A DNA stretch of 64,000 bases from Anaerococcus sp. mt242 (GTDB lineage: Bacteria; Bacillota; Clostridia; Tissierellales; Peptoniphilaceae), in assembly GCF_016798225.1 (NCBI RefSeq), contig NZ_JAEUYX010000005.1, positions 43,588 through 107,587 of the forward strand. Reading direction: 5' to 3'. Under the pieces are notes generated by a model. It saw nothing but the letters and a program-made list of their open reading frames with translations, had not been told where the DNA came from and did not search any database. This document shows positions 28,630 to 36,580 of the stretch, piece by piece (the stretch's first letter is position 1; each line of letters starts with the position of its first letter). The translations under genes were made by a program, and so were the position numbers.

Positions 28630-29563
28630 TCAAAAAGGGGGAGTTGGCAAAACTACTACTGTAGTAAATCTAGCTGTCGCTTTAAATTACCTTGATAAAA
28701 AAGTTTTGGTAATAGATATAGACCCACAATCAAATACTACAACTGGCTTAGGTTTAGATAAGTATAAAATAGATAATTCTTTATATGAATTATTTTATGC
28801 TAATGAAGAAAATCCAGAATTAGTTCAAGAAGCATTATCAGATGATGAAGAAAATAAAGAAGTTATAGATGAAAAATCTAAGATAGATGATGAAAACACA
28901 GATGAAAGCTTAGATAAAGAAAATGGGGAAGAATCTTCTACGGATGAAGCTTCAAATGATGAAGTTCATTCTGAGCCTATTAATATAGAAGATTTTATAA
29001 CAAAAACAAAATCTGGAGTAGATCTAATTCCTTCAGAATCTGCACTTTCAGGACTCGAGGTAGAATTAGTTGAACTAGATGCTCTAGAACGCACCCAACA
29101 ATTAAAAAATATTATGGGACAAATAGATCCTGATAAATATGATTTTGTACTAATAGACTGTCCACCATCCTTGGGGTTATTGTCAATAAATGCCTTAGTT
29201 GCAAGTAACTCAATAATCATTCCTATTCAGACTGAATATTATGCCCTAGAGGGTGTAAGCGAGCTTATGAATACATATAATATGGTCAAAAAGCAACTAA
29301 ACACAGATTTAGAAATTGAAGGGGTACTTTTATCGATGTTTGATAAAAGAGCTGTCCTATCATATGAGGTAGTAGAAGAGGTAAAATCATATTTTAAAAC
29401 AAATGTATTTAAAGTTATGATTCCAAGAAATCCACGTCTAGCAGAAGCACCAAGCCATGGATTATCTACTATTGAATATGATTCCAAATCGCAAGGTTCA
29501 GTTGCATATATTGCCCTTGCAAATGAAATTATAAATAATACAGAAAATAGAAAGGGAGAGTAG
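28607..29563 (+). CDS. parA: Chromosome partitioning ATPase ParA (Soj) with acidic insert
   Basis: The 318-residue Walker-type ATPase drives origin segregation and, as Soj, tunes DnaA activity. The deviant Walker A is FNQKGGVGKTTTVVNLAVAL. DIDPQSNTTTGLG and FVLIDCPPSLGLLSINAL follow. Family members are about 255 residues. Here, after LYELFYANEENPELVQEALS, there is an insert of roughly 55 residues made mainly of Asp, Glu, Asn, Ser and Lys, before NIEDFITKTKSGVDLIPSES. ATG 28607 is preferred over the GTG at 28601 because AGAGG stands correctly upstream. It overlaps cinA and abuts parB. Confidence 0.93.
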   Translation: MRVISVFNQKGGVGKTTTVVNLAVALNYLDKKVLVIDIDPQSNTTTGLGLDKYKIDNSLYELFYANEENPELVQEALSDDEENKEVIDEKSKIDDENTDESLDKENGEESSTDEASNDEVHSEPINIEDFITKTKSGVDLIPSESALSGLEVELVELDALERTQQLKNIMGQIDPDKYDFVLIDCPPSLGLLSINALVASNSIIIPIQTEYYALEGVSELMNTYNMVKKQLNTDLEIEGVLLSMFDKRAVLSYEVVEEVKSYFKTNVFKVMIPRNPRLAEAPSHGLSTIEYDSKSQGSVAYIALANEIINNTENRKGE

Positions 29564-30529
29564 ATGTCAAATAAAAGAACCCTAGGACGCGGTTTAAATT
29601 CGCTGATACCAGAAGTGAATGATAATGAGAAGAAAATTCAAAAAGCAAATTCAACTTTCAATTACAACAAAGCTTATGACAATGATATCAAAAAAGAAAT
29701 CGAAAATATAGATAAAGTGAAAGCCGGCGAGAAACTAGAAAAAATTTCTTTAGATAAAATCAAGGCTCGTTCTAACCAACCTAGAAAACATTTTGATCAA
29801 GAAGCAATAAATGATCTAGCTGCTTCAATAAAAGAATATGGTCTACTAAATCCAATTGTCCTTACAAAGGTAAATGATGGGTATGAAATAATAGCTGGAG
29901 AACGTAGATTTAGAGCTAGTAAGTTAGCAGGCCTAAAAGAAATTGATGCGATTGTTCGTGATTATGAAAAGAAAGATGTAGAAATCTTATCTTTAATAGA
30001 AAATGTACAAAGAGAAGACTTAAAGGCTCTAGAAGAGGCAAGAGCATATAAAAAACTATCCGATGATCACAATATGACCCAAGAACAAATAGCAAAAACT
30101 ATGGGTAAATCAAGATCATATATAGCAAATACTTTAAGACTTTTAAATCTAACTGAAGTAGAAAAAAAGGCATTAGATGATGGTAAGATTTCTCCAAGCC
30201 AAGCAAGATCACTTTTATCAATCACAGATAATAATGAAAGAGGCTTAACACTAAATGATTTTATAAATGGTAAAACCAATATCCGTAAGGTAGAAAAGAA
30301 AACTACTAAGAAAAAAATCTATGACTCAAAAGAAGAAGCTAGTAAAAAAACTTATGGGCCAAATATAGATCAAATATTAGTAGAAGACCTAGAAGAAAAA
30401 TTTATGGACGAAGTTGGATCAAAAGTAGCTATCAATAAAGATGGTAAATCATACAAAGTAACTTTTGATTGCTTCTCAATAGAAGATATAGAAAGTCTAT
30501 ATAATAGGATAAAAAATGAAACTAATTGA
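29564..30529 (+). CDS. parB: Chromosome partitioning protein ParB (Spo0J)
   Basis: The 321-residue CTP-dependent clamp binds parS and spreads on nearby DNA. It begins RTLGRGLNSLIPEVN, the ParA-stimulating peptide. The CTP-binding region has ISLDKIKARSNQPRKHFD and the box EIIAGERRFRASKLAGL, with the GERR catalytic motif. The helix-turn-helix is MTQEQIAKTMGKSRSYIANT. A C-terminal dimerisation domain ends the protein. Four matching parS sites lie within 14 kb. It overlaps the next gene by 14 bases. Confidence 0.95.
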   Translation: MSNKRTLGRGLNSLIPEVNDNEKKIQKANSTFNYNKAYDNDIKKEIENIDKVKAGEKLEKISLDKIKARSNQPRKHFDQEAINDLAASIKEYGLLNPIVLTKVNDGYEIIAGERRFRASKLAGLKEIDAIVRDYEKKDVEILSLIENVQREDLKALEEARAYKKLSDDHNMTQEQIAKTMGKSRSYIANTLRLLNLTEVEKKALDDGKISPSQARSLLSITDNNERGLTLNDFINGKTNIRKVEKKTTKKKIYDSKEEASKKTYGPNIDQILVEDLEEKFMDEVGSKVAINKDGKSYKVTFDCFSIEDIESLYNRIKNETN

Positions 30530-31079
30530 TATGGATTTATCTACCCTTATAAATCAAACTAGAAAGCCTGAGGCCAACCCAGGTGGAGGAGCGGTTTTAA
30601 TCCTATCATCTAATCTTGCTATAAATTTATGTCTGATGATGGATAAAGAAAACTTTGTTGGTGAATTAGAAAATAAAGCTAGCGTTTCACATGAAACATT
30701 ATTAAAAATATCCGAGTCTTATAAAACTACTATGCAAGAAGATGTAGATAATTTTAATACATTGATGGATAAAATTAAATCTAAAAATGAATCAGAAAAT
30801 GATTATAAAATCGCAGCCCAGCCCTTACTAGACATGGTGGAAAATAATCTAAAAGCTCTAAATGAAATAAGTTTTTTCCTAAAAAATGGGAAAAAATCTA
30901 CACTTACAGATGGACAGATAGCTAATGATATGCTTTACAATGCAATCATATCATCTTTTCCTACTATAAAAATTAATTTAGATAAAACTAATGTAAAGTA
31001 TGATTATGAGGATAAAAGCGAAAGAGCTAAATCACTATATCAAAAAAACCTAGATATTATCGAAAGAAGGAATAAATGA
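30516..31079 (+). CDS. Cyclodeaminase/cyclohydrolase (FTCD C-terminal) family protein
   Basis: A 187-residue helical protein with the conserved NPGGGAVLILSSNLAINLCLM near residues 21-41, the signature of the formiminotransferase-cyclodeaminase C-terminal family. Homologues act on folate one-carbon units (5-formimino-THF or methenyl-THF). It overlaps parB at its start and the next gene at its end, so it is expressed with the partition genes. A near-perfect parS site lies inside it. No other folate gene is beside it, so the exact substrate is not clear. Confidence 0.75.
   Translation: MKLIDMDLSTLINQTRKPEANPGGGAVLILSSNLAINLCLMMDKENFVGELENKASVSHETLLKISESYKTTMQEDVDNFNTLMDKIKSKNESENDYKIAAQPLLDMVENNLKALNEISFFLKNGKKSTLTDGQIANDMLYNAIISSFPTIKINLDKTNVKYDYEDKSERAKSLYQKNLDIIERRNK
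30683..30698. promoter_or_regulatory. parS site 3 (near-consensus)
   Basis: CGTTTCACATGAAACA matches the parS palindrome at 14 of 16 positions. It lies in the cyclodeaminase-family gene and encodes VSHET in frame. Confidence 0.75.
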
Positions 31080-31549
31080 CAGTAGTTTATGTATTATTAG
31101 GAATTTTGGCAATTCTTGTTGTAGTGGAATTCGCCATGATTCAATCAATGAACAATAGAATAAGAAGACAAAAACACCGTTATGATCATCTTTTAAGGGG
31201 AACTAGCGAAGAGGTCAACCTAGAAGAATTACTTTTAAAACTTAATGATCAAATAGAAACATCAAATCAACAATTAAAATCAGTAGACCAAAGATCTCTA
31301 GAAGCCAAGGATACAACTATGGGTGCTATAAGCAATATGTCAGTTGTACATTTTAATGCCTTTGATGGGGATACAAATGAACTTTCATTTTGTCTTTGCA
31401 TGTTGGATAATTTTCATAACGGAATTATTTTAACAAGCATATACGGTAAAGATGGATCAACAATTTATTTAAAAGAAATTTCAAACGGACAAACTCGAGG
31501 AGAAATTTCCCAACAAGAGGATGCAGCATTACAAAAAGCTCGTAATTAA
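31076..31549 (+). CDS. DUF4446 family membrane-anchored protein
   Basis: The 157-residue protein has one N-terminal membrane helix (VVYVLLGILAILVVVEFAMI), a coiled-coil part (EEVNLEELLLKLNDQIETSN) and a compact domain with VVHFNAFDGDTNELSFCLCM and DGSTIYLKEI. This matches the DUF4446 family often found directly downstream of parB in Firmicutes. Function unknown. It overlaps the preceding gene by 4 bases (ATGA) and closes the cinA-parA-parB transcript. Confidence 0.82.
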   Translation: MTVVYVLLGILAILVVVEFAMIQSMNNRIRRQKHRYDHLLRGTSEEVNLEELLLKLNDQIETSNQQLKSVDQRSLEAKDTTMGAISNMSVVHFNAFDGDTNELSFCLCMLDNFHNGIILTSIYGKDGSTIYLKEISNGQTRGEISQQEDAALQKARN

Positions 31550-31556
31550 ATTTTTT

Positions 31557-31606
31557 GATGCAAATATCAATTTTTTTTAAAATAAATGATATTTGCATCT
31601 TTTTTT
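31557..31606 (+). terminator. Terminator of the cinA-parAB operon
   Basis: GATGCAAATATCA (31557-31569) pairs perfectly with TGATATTTGCATC (31587-31599), followed by seven T residues. Confidence 0.93.
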
Positions 31607-31650
31607 GGGTATAAATTAATAAAAGACAATTGAATCAATTAGGAGGAATA

Positions 31651-32634
31651 ATGAGCTCAACAATTTTAGAACAAGCTAGAAAAGCAGTTGAAGGTAAAAA
31701 TTTAACAATAGTATTTCCAGAAGGAACTGATAAAAGAATATTAGAAGCAGCTACTCGTCACCAAGAAGAAGGATTAATAAAACCTATCGTTCTAGGTAAT
31801 AAAGAAGAAATTCAAAAAACAGCTGATGAAAATGGACTTACACTTGGAGATTTAGAAATCATAGATCCATCAAATGATGAACACTTTGATGAGTTTGTAG
31901 AAAAATTTGTAGAACTTAGAAAAGGTAAAAACACAAAAGAAGATGCAGAAAAAATGCTTCAAGATACAAACTACTATGGTGTTATGATGGTAAAAACTGG
32001 TCTTGCAAATGGTATGGTATCAGGTGCTGTTGGTACAACAGGTGATACAATCAGACCAGCTCTACAACTTATAAAAACAAAACCAGGTGTATCAAGAGTA
32101 TCAGGTGTGATGATTATGGTAGGACCAAATGGAGAACAATATGTATTCTCTGATGTAGCTGTAAATATTACTCTTGAAGCTCAAGAAATGGCTGAGGTTG
32201 CAGTAGAATCAGCAAACACAGCAAAACTATTTGGCATCGATCCAAAAGTAGCTCTACTATCATTCTCAACAAAGGGTTCTGCAAAACACGAACTAGTTGA
32301 TAAGGTAGCTGAAGCGGCAAAAATTGCTAACGAACTTGCTCCAGACCTAGCAATCGATGGTGAATTACAATTTGATGCTGCAATTGATGAAACAACAGCT
32401 AGCAAAAAAGCTCCTGATTCAAATGTAGCAGGAAAAGCAAATGTATTTATTTTCCCAGACCTACAAGCAGGAAATATTGGATATAAAATTGCACAAAGAC
32501 TTGGTGGATATAAAGCAATAGGACCTATCCTTCAAGGATTAAATGCTCCCGTAAATGACCTATCTCGTGGATGCTCAGCAGATGATGCATACGAAACAGC
32601 AATCATTACAGCAAGTCAAGCAGCTGCAGAATAA
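31651..32634 (+). CDS. pta: Phosphate acetyltransferase
   Basis: The 327-residue enzyme exchanges acetyl-CoA and phosphate for acetyl phosphate and CoA, the first half of the acetate/ATP pathway of fermenters. It begins MSSTILEQARKAVEGKNLTI, and typical stretches are VFPEGTDKRILEAA, GMVSGAVGTTGDTIRPALQ and FPDLQAGNIGYKIAQRLGG. It is the short form without the N-terminal regulatory domain. AGGAGG lies just upstream of ATG 31651; the TTG at 31630 is ignored. Acetate kinase is not in the window. Confidence 0.95.
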   Translation: MSSTILEQARKAVEGKNLTIVFPEGTDKRILEAATRHQEEGLIKPIVLGNKEEIQKTADENGLTLGDLEIIDPSNDEHFDEFVEKFVELRKGKNTKEDAEKMLQDTNYYGVMMVKTGLANGMVSGAVGTTGDTIRPALQLIKTKPGVSRVSGVMIMVGPNGEQYVFSDVAVNITLEAQEMAEVAVESANTAKLFGIDPKVALLSFSTKGSAKHELVDKVAEAAKIANELAPDLAIDGELQFDAAIDETTASKKAPDSNVAGKANVFIFPDLQAGNIGYKIAQRLGGYKAIGPILQGLNAPVNDLSRGCSADDAYETAIITASQAAAE

Positions 32635-32658
32635 GACAAGACGAAACTAAACAATTAT

Positions 32659-32697
32659 GTTAAAAGAGACAATCGCAAGATTGCCTCTTTTTTTAAC
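32659..32697 (+). terminator. Terminator after pta
   Basis: AAAAGAGACAATC (32662-32674) pairs with GATTGCCTCTTTT (32679-32691) with one mismatch and a GCAA loop, followed by T residues. It overlaps the first ATG (32657) that could be proposed for the next gene, which argues against that start. Confidence 0.8.
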
Positions 32698-32716
32698 ACA
32701 ATATAAGGAGGCGCCT

Positions 32717-34102
32717 ATATTTCTAGATTATATTAAAGAAAACACTAAGGCAGTTTTGCCTATAGTTTTCTTGGTATTTATCCTCAATTTTTTTGTGGGA
32801 CTTGCAAGTGATTTGCTAATAAAATTTGTCCTAGGAGCTTTTGGAGTCATAGTAGGTCTATCTGTATTTTTATCTGGAATTGACCTTTCTATTTCAAAAA
32901 TTGGAAGCATGATGGGAGATTTTTTAGGAAGATTTGATAAAATTATAAAAGTAATTTTATTTGGTATTTTTATTGGCTTTGTAATTTCTATGGCAGAACC
33001 AGATCTATTAATTTTGGCCAATCAAATTACCCATGCCATAGGGCTTTCCCCATGGCTTATAGTTGCTGTTATTTCTCTTGGGGTTGGGCTTATGATTGCA
33101 ATGGGTCTATTTAGAATTTTTAATGAGATTTTCATTTCAAAACTCATGTGGATTCTTTATATTATCATTTTTGCTTTGATGTTTATATCAAATGATACAG
33201 GCCATGCTATTGCCTTTGATGCATCAGGAGCTACAACTGGAGCAATGACAACTCCATTTATTATTGCCCTTGGTCTAGGTGTTGCAAACTTAAAAGGTGA
33301 TTACAGTGAAGATAACTCTTTTGGATTAGTAGGAATTGCCTCAGCAGGTCCTATTATTGCAGGATTATTGATGAGCTTATCTGTTGGAGAAAATACTTTT
33401 GAAATCGAATCAGCAGCCCACACTTCGGCTATTCTTAGTGGAATTAAAAATGCAAGTTTTGCTATAATTCCAATAGCTCTTGTATTTTTATTAATGAATA
33501 CTAAGTATTTTAAAACACCAAAAGATGAATTAACAGAAATTTTACTTGGATTGTTGTATACTTATTTGGGCTTAATTATATTTTTAAGCTCAGTTGAAGC
33601 AGGATTTATGGAACTTGCCCGTGTTTTGGGTGAAGGACTTAGAGAATCTAAATTACTACCACTAATTGGATTTGTAATGGGACTGCTTGTAGTCCTAGCA
33701 GAACCAGCCGTCGCAGTACTTGCCGAGCAGGTTGAAGATGTAACTGGTGGTTCTATAAAAAGAAAAAGTATTTTAAGGGCCTTGTCAATTGGAGTTGCAA
33801 GTGCAGTTATGCTTGCAATTATCAGAATAAATTCAGAAAATTTTGCCCTTTGGATGGTTATTGTCCCAGGATTTTTGCTTTCATTATTGCTATCACTTAA
33901 AATTCCGCAAATTTTTGTAGGAATTGCCTTTGACTCAGGAGGAGTTGCTTCAGGACCGATGACTGCGACATTTATATTGGCCTTTTGCCAGGGAGTGGCA
34001 GGCAATGTAGCAGATGGTTTTGGAGTTATTTCTTTTGTAGCCATGATGCCAGTTCTTACAATAATGATCTTGGGCTACCTTTATAAGAAAGGAAGTAGAT
34101 AA
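32717..34102 (+). CDS. DUF1538 family membrane transporter-like protein
   Basis: A protein of about 461 residues with 12 or so hydrophobic helices in two similar halves, each with Gly-rich repeats (FDASGATTGAMTTPFIIALG and FDSGGVASGPMTATFILAFC). This is the duplicated DUF1538 family, a probable ion or small-solute transporter. Its start is odd. The only good ribosome site, AAGGAGG (32705-32711), is 5 bases before ATA (32717), followed by FLDYIKENTKAVLPI, the normal family N-terminus. No ATG, GTG or TTG is at that place. The upstream in-frame ATG at 32657 lies in the pta terminator hairpin. The next gene, a double P-II-like protein, follows by one base overlap and is its likely regulator. Confidence 0.75.
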   Translation: MFLDYIKENTKAVLPIVFLVFILNFFVGLASDLLIKFVLGAFGVIVGLSVFLSGIDLSISKIGSMMGDFLGRFDKIIKVILFGIFIGFVISMAEPDLLILANQITHAIGLSPWLIVAVISLGVGLMIAMGLFRIFNEIFISKLMWILYIIIFALMFISNDTGHAIAFDASGATTGAMTTPFIIALGLGVANLKGDYSEDNSFGLVGIASAGPIIAGLLMSLSVGENTFEIESAAHTSAILSGIKNASFAIIPIALVFLLMNTKYFKTPKDELTEILLGLLYTYLGLIIFLSSVEAGFMELARVLGEGLRESKLLPLIGFVMGLLVVLAEPAVAVLAEQVEDVTGGSIKRKSILRALSIGVASAVMLAIIRINSENFALWMVIVPGFLLSLLLSLKIPQIFVGIAFDSGGVASGPMTATFILAFCQGVAGNVADGFGVISFVAMMPVLTIMILGYLYKKGSR

Positions 34103-34710
34103 TGCAGTTTTTACGAGTAATTTTGCCAAGAGGCCTTGGCAGCGATTTTATGAAAGTTTTAAAAGATGATGGGGCAAAGGCAATTTCCTGTATGTATGGC
34201 TATGGTTCAGCCCCTGATGCTATTTCAAATTTACTCCATGTAGATAAAGTAAAAAAAGAAGTTGTAATGGCCATTTTGGATGATGAGAGTGTAAAAAAAA
34301 TACTTGATGATTTAAGTGAAAAGTTGGATAAAACCAATACAGGTATAGCATTTACATCACCACTTGATTATAAAGGAGAAGATGATTTGAATTTTGATAT
34401 AGATTATGTAGCCCTATATGTAATTGTAGACCGCCATGAAGGACAAAAAGCAGTACACATTGCCCAAGAAAATGGTGCAAGGGGTGCTACACTTGTTCAC
34501 GGACGCGGTTCTGCAAAAGAAGTAAAATCGATATTATTAAATATGAACATAGAGCCAGAAAAGGATATCGTAATAATGCTGGTTAAAAAAGACCTAGTAG
34601 AAAAAATCCGAGATGCTATATATGAACAGATGAATTTAATAGAAGAAAATAAGGGTATAATATACTCACTACCGGTTATGGAAGTGAGAGGTTTAGTCGA
34701 ACAAAACTAG
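34102..34710 (+). CDS. Tandem P-II-like regulatory protein
   Basis: The 202-residue cytoplasmic protein consists of two P-II-like halves. The second holds ARGATLVHGRGSAKEVKSIL, close to the P-II GATVLHGRG loop; the first has the weaker AKAISCMYGYGSAPDAIS. P-II proteins bind nucleotides and control transporters and enzymes. This kind is found with DUF1538 membrane proteins, so it probably gates the product of the preceding gene. The start overlaps the stop of that gene (TAATG). No glnB-type uridylylation Tyr is obvious in the loop. Confidence 0.75.
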   Translation: MQFLRVILPRGLGSDFMKVLKDDGAKAISCMYGYGSAPDAISNLLHVDKVKKEVVMAILDDESVKKILDDLSEKLDKTNTGIAFTSPLDYKGEDDLNFDIDYVALYVIVDRHEGQKAVHIAQENGARGATLVHGRGSAKEVKSILLNMNIEPEKDIVIMLVKKDLVEKIRDAIYEQMNLIEENKGIIYSLPVMEVRGLVEQN

Positions 34711-34786
34711 CCTTTGTTAATTATTAGCAGGAAAAATTCAATATAAAATTTCCTGCGGATACATAACAAAAATAAAGGAGAAAAAA

Positions 34787-35095
34787 ATGCGTGAATTAGA
34801 CACATTAGGATTTAGAGATGAAGTAGAAGCTGGCAAAGGACTTTGCCTAGTAGATTTTAATGCAACATGGTGTGGACCTTGCAAAATGCAAGCACCAGTA
34901 TTAGAAGAATTATCAAATGAAGTAGACTATCCAATCTATGGAGTAGATGTAGATGAGGCAGAAGAAATAGCAAGCCAATACAATGTAAATGCTGTTCCAA
35001 GCCTTATGATTTTTAAAGATGGTAAGTTACAAGAAACTCTAGTAGGCTTTCAATCAAAAGATGTCCTAGAAGAAGCAATGGGAAAATATTTATAA
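34787..35095 (+). CDS. trxA: Thioredoxin
   Basis: The 102-residue thioredoxin fold has the active site ATWCGPCKMQAP at about residues 28-39 and the cis-Pro loop AVPSLMIF. It reduces protein disulfides in the cytoplasm. AAAGGAG precedes the ATG. A hairpin (GCAGGAAA at 34727-34734 with TTTCCTGC at 34749-34756) lies in the leader. The stop overlaps the start of the reductase-like gene (TAATG), so the pair is translated together. Confidence 0.95.
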   Translation: MRELDTLGFRDEVEAGKGLCLVDFNATWCGPCKMQAPVLEELSNEVDYPIYGVDVDEAEEIASQYNVNAVPSLMIFKDGKLQETLVGFQSKDVLEEAMGKYL

Positions 35096-35979
35096 TGAGA
35101 TATAATTTAGCAGTAATCGGCGCAGGTCCAGCAGGACTTAGCGCCGCTGTTAATGCAAGCATAAGAAATAAAAGTGTTATAGTATTTGGAAGCGATTCCC
35201 CAGCAATTTCAAAAACCGAAGGTGTAAAAAATTATCTTGGTTTTGGGACAATAAGTGGAGCAGAATTAAATAAAAACTTCAAAAAAACTCTTGAAGGCCA
35301 TGATATAGAAAGATCAAATGAAAAAGTCCAGCAAATATATGCCATGGGAGATTATTTTGCAATTATCCTAAAGGGGGATAAAATGATTGAAGCTACATCT
35401 GTGATTGTAGCAACAGGCATAGAACTGAAAAAAGACTTGATCGGAGAAGATAGATTTTTTGGTAAGGGCGTTTCATATTGTGCTACCTGCGATGCAAGTT
35501 TTTATAAAGGCAAAAAAGTTGTACTAATCGGCTACAACGAAGAATCAGTCGAGGAAGCAAATTACACTTCAGAAGTAGTGGATAAACTTATTTATGTAAA
35601 TATGTATAAGGAAAATCCAGAGTTAAATGAAGATATTGAAGTAATAAATGGAGAAGTCCCAGTGGAATTTATAGGAGAAAAAAATCCTACAAAGCTTAAA
35701 TTTAAATCTGGTAAAGAGATAGAAGCGGATGGATTTTTTATTATCCGTGATTCAGCAAGACCAGAAAGATTAGTTCCATCTATAAAAACAGATAATGAAC
35801 ACATCATTATTGATAAAAACTGCCGCACAAATATCCGTGGTCTTTATGCTGCAGGAGATGTAGCAGGTAGACCATATCAAATAAATAAGGCGGCAGGAGA
35901 GGGTCAAGTTGCAGCATTAGATGCAGCAAAATACATAAGTTTAATTGAAAGTAGGAAATTTTCCAAAGACTTGTGGTAA
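35095..35979 (+). CDS. Thioredoxin reductase-like flavoprotein, NADPH motif absent
   Basis: The 294-residue protein has an FAD motif, LAVIGAGPAGLSAAV, near the start and the redox pair CATCD at about residues 130-134. The end reads LYAAGDVAGRPYQINKAAGEG, as in thioredoxin reductases. In NADPH-dependent reductases GxGxxA followed by HRR-type residues binds NADPH. Here the same place reads VVLIGYNEESVEEANYTSEV with no such motif and no Arg cluster. This is the pattern of the ferredoxin-dependent flavin thioredoxin reductases known from clostridia. It very probably reduces the TrxA encoded just upstream. The electron donor is an inference. Confidence 0.85.
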   Translation: MRYNLAVIGAGPAGLSAAVNASIRNKSVIVFGSDSPAISKTEGVKNYLGFGTISGAELNKNFKKTLEGHDIERSNEKVQQIYAMGDYFAIILKGDKMIEATSVIVATGIELKKDLIGEDRFFGKGVSYCATCDASFYKGKKVVLIGYNEESVEEANYTSEVVDKLIYVNMYKENPELNEDIEVINGEVPVEFIGEKNPTKLKFKSGKEIEADGFFIIRDSARPERLVPSIKTDNEHIIIDKNCRTNIRGLYAAGDVAGRPYQINKAAGEGQVAALDAAKYISLIESRKFSKDLW

Positions 35980-36107
35980 ATAAGATATATAAAAATATAA
36001 AAAATATTATTTTCAATTAAAAGAATATAAAAAATAGTATTTTTTTGATTGAAAATTCTAAAATTATATGTAAAATGAATAAAAAGATAAAAAATCCAGG
36101 AGGAGTT

Positions 36108-36578
36108 ATGGCAACGGAACATATTGATTTTTTTGAATTCAATAATTCAATTTTCTCTATGATTAGAGAAATTTCACATAAAATTGATATATTATTGCAA
36201 GATACAGCTCAAGAATTGGGCATTACTACCTTGCAATTAAAAATGCTAATTACCCTTTATGCTAATAAAGATGCTGTTTCTATAGGAAACTTAGGAAAAG
36301 CAATTGGGGTAACAGGCGGTAATATTTCAAACATTTGTAAAAAATTAGAAAAACAAGGGTTTGTAACTAGAATAAGATCTGATGAAGATGAAAGAGTAGT
36401 AAATGTAGAACTAACTGAAAAAGGGAGCAAAGCAGCTGATAAGGTTGGAACATATTTTGACAAAATCAGAACAGACATCCCAACAGATGAGATAGATGTT
36501 AATTTACAAACAATAATTGATGAACTAGGAGCCCTTGATGTACTTTTAGATAATTATATCTCAAGGAGCGGACTATAA
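36108..36578 (+). CDS. MarR-family transcriptional regulator
   Basis: The 156-residue winged-helix protein has the MarR pattern: ITTLQLKMLITLYANKDAVS, the recognition helix GKAIGVTGGNISNICKKLEK and the wing VTRIRSDEDERVVNVELTEK. AGGAGG is six bases before ATG 36108; upstream in-frame starts lack this. It lies 3 bases before ftsH, so it probably controls the ftsH transcript and itself. The ligand is unknown. Confidence 0.87.
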   Translation: MATEHIDFFEFNNSIFSMIREISHKIDILLQDTAQELGITTLQLKMLITLYANKDAVSIGNLGKAIGVTGGNISNICKKLEKQGFVTRIRSDEDERVVNVELTEKGSKAADKVGTYFDKIRTDIPTDEIDVNLQTIIDELGALDVLLDNYISRSGL

Positions 36579-36580
36579 AG

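Noticed and set aside
35592..36122. Overlapping minus-strand frames around the end of the reductase-like gene
   Set aside because: They are antisense or intergenic, rich in Phe/Ile/Leu from AT-rich DNA, and lack start signals.
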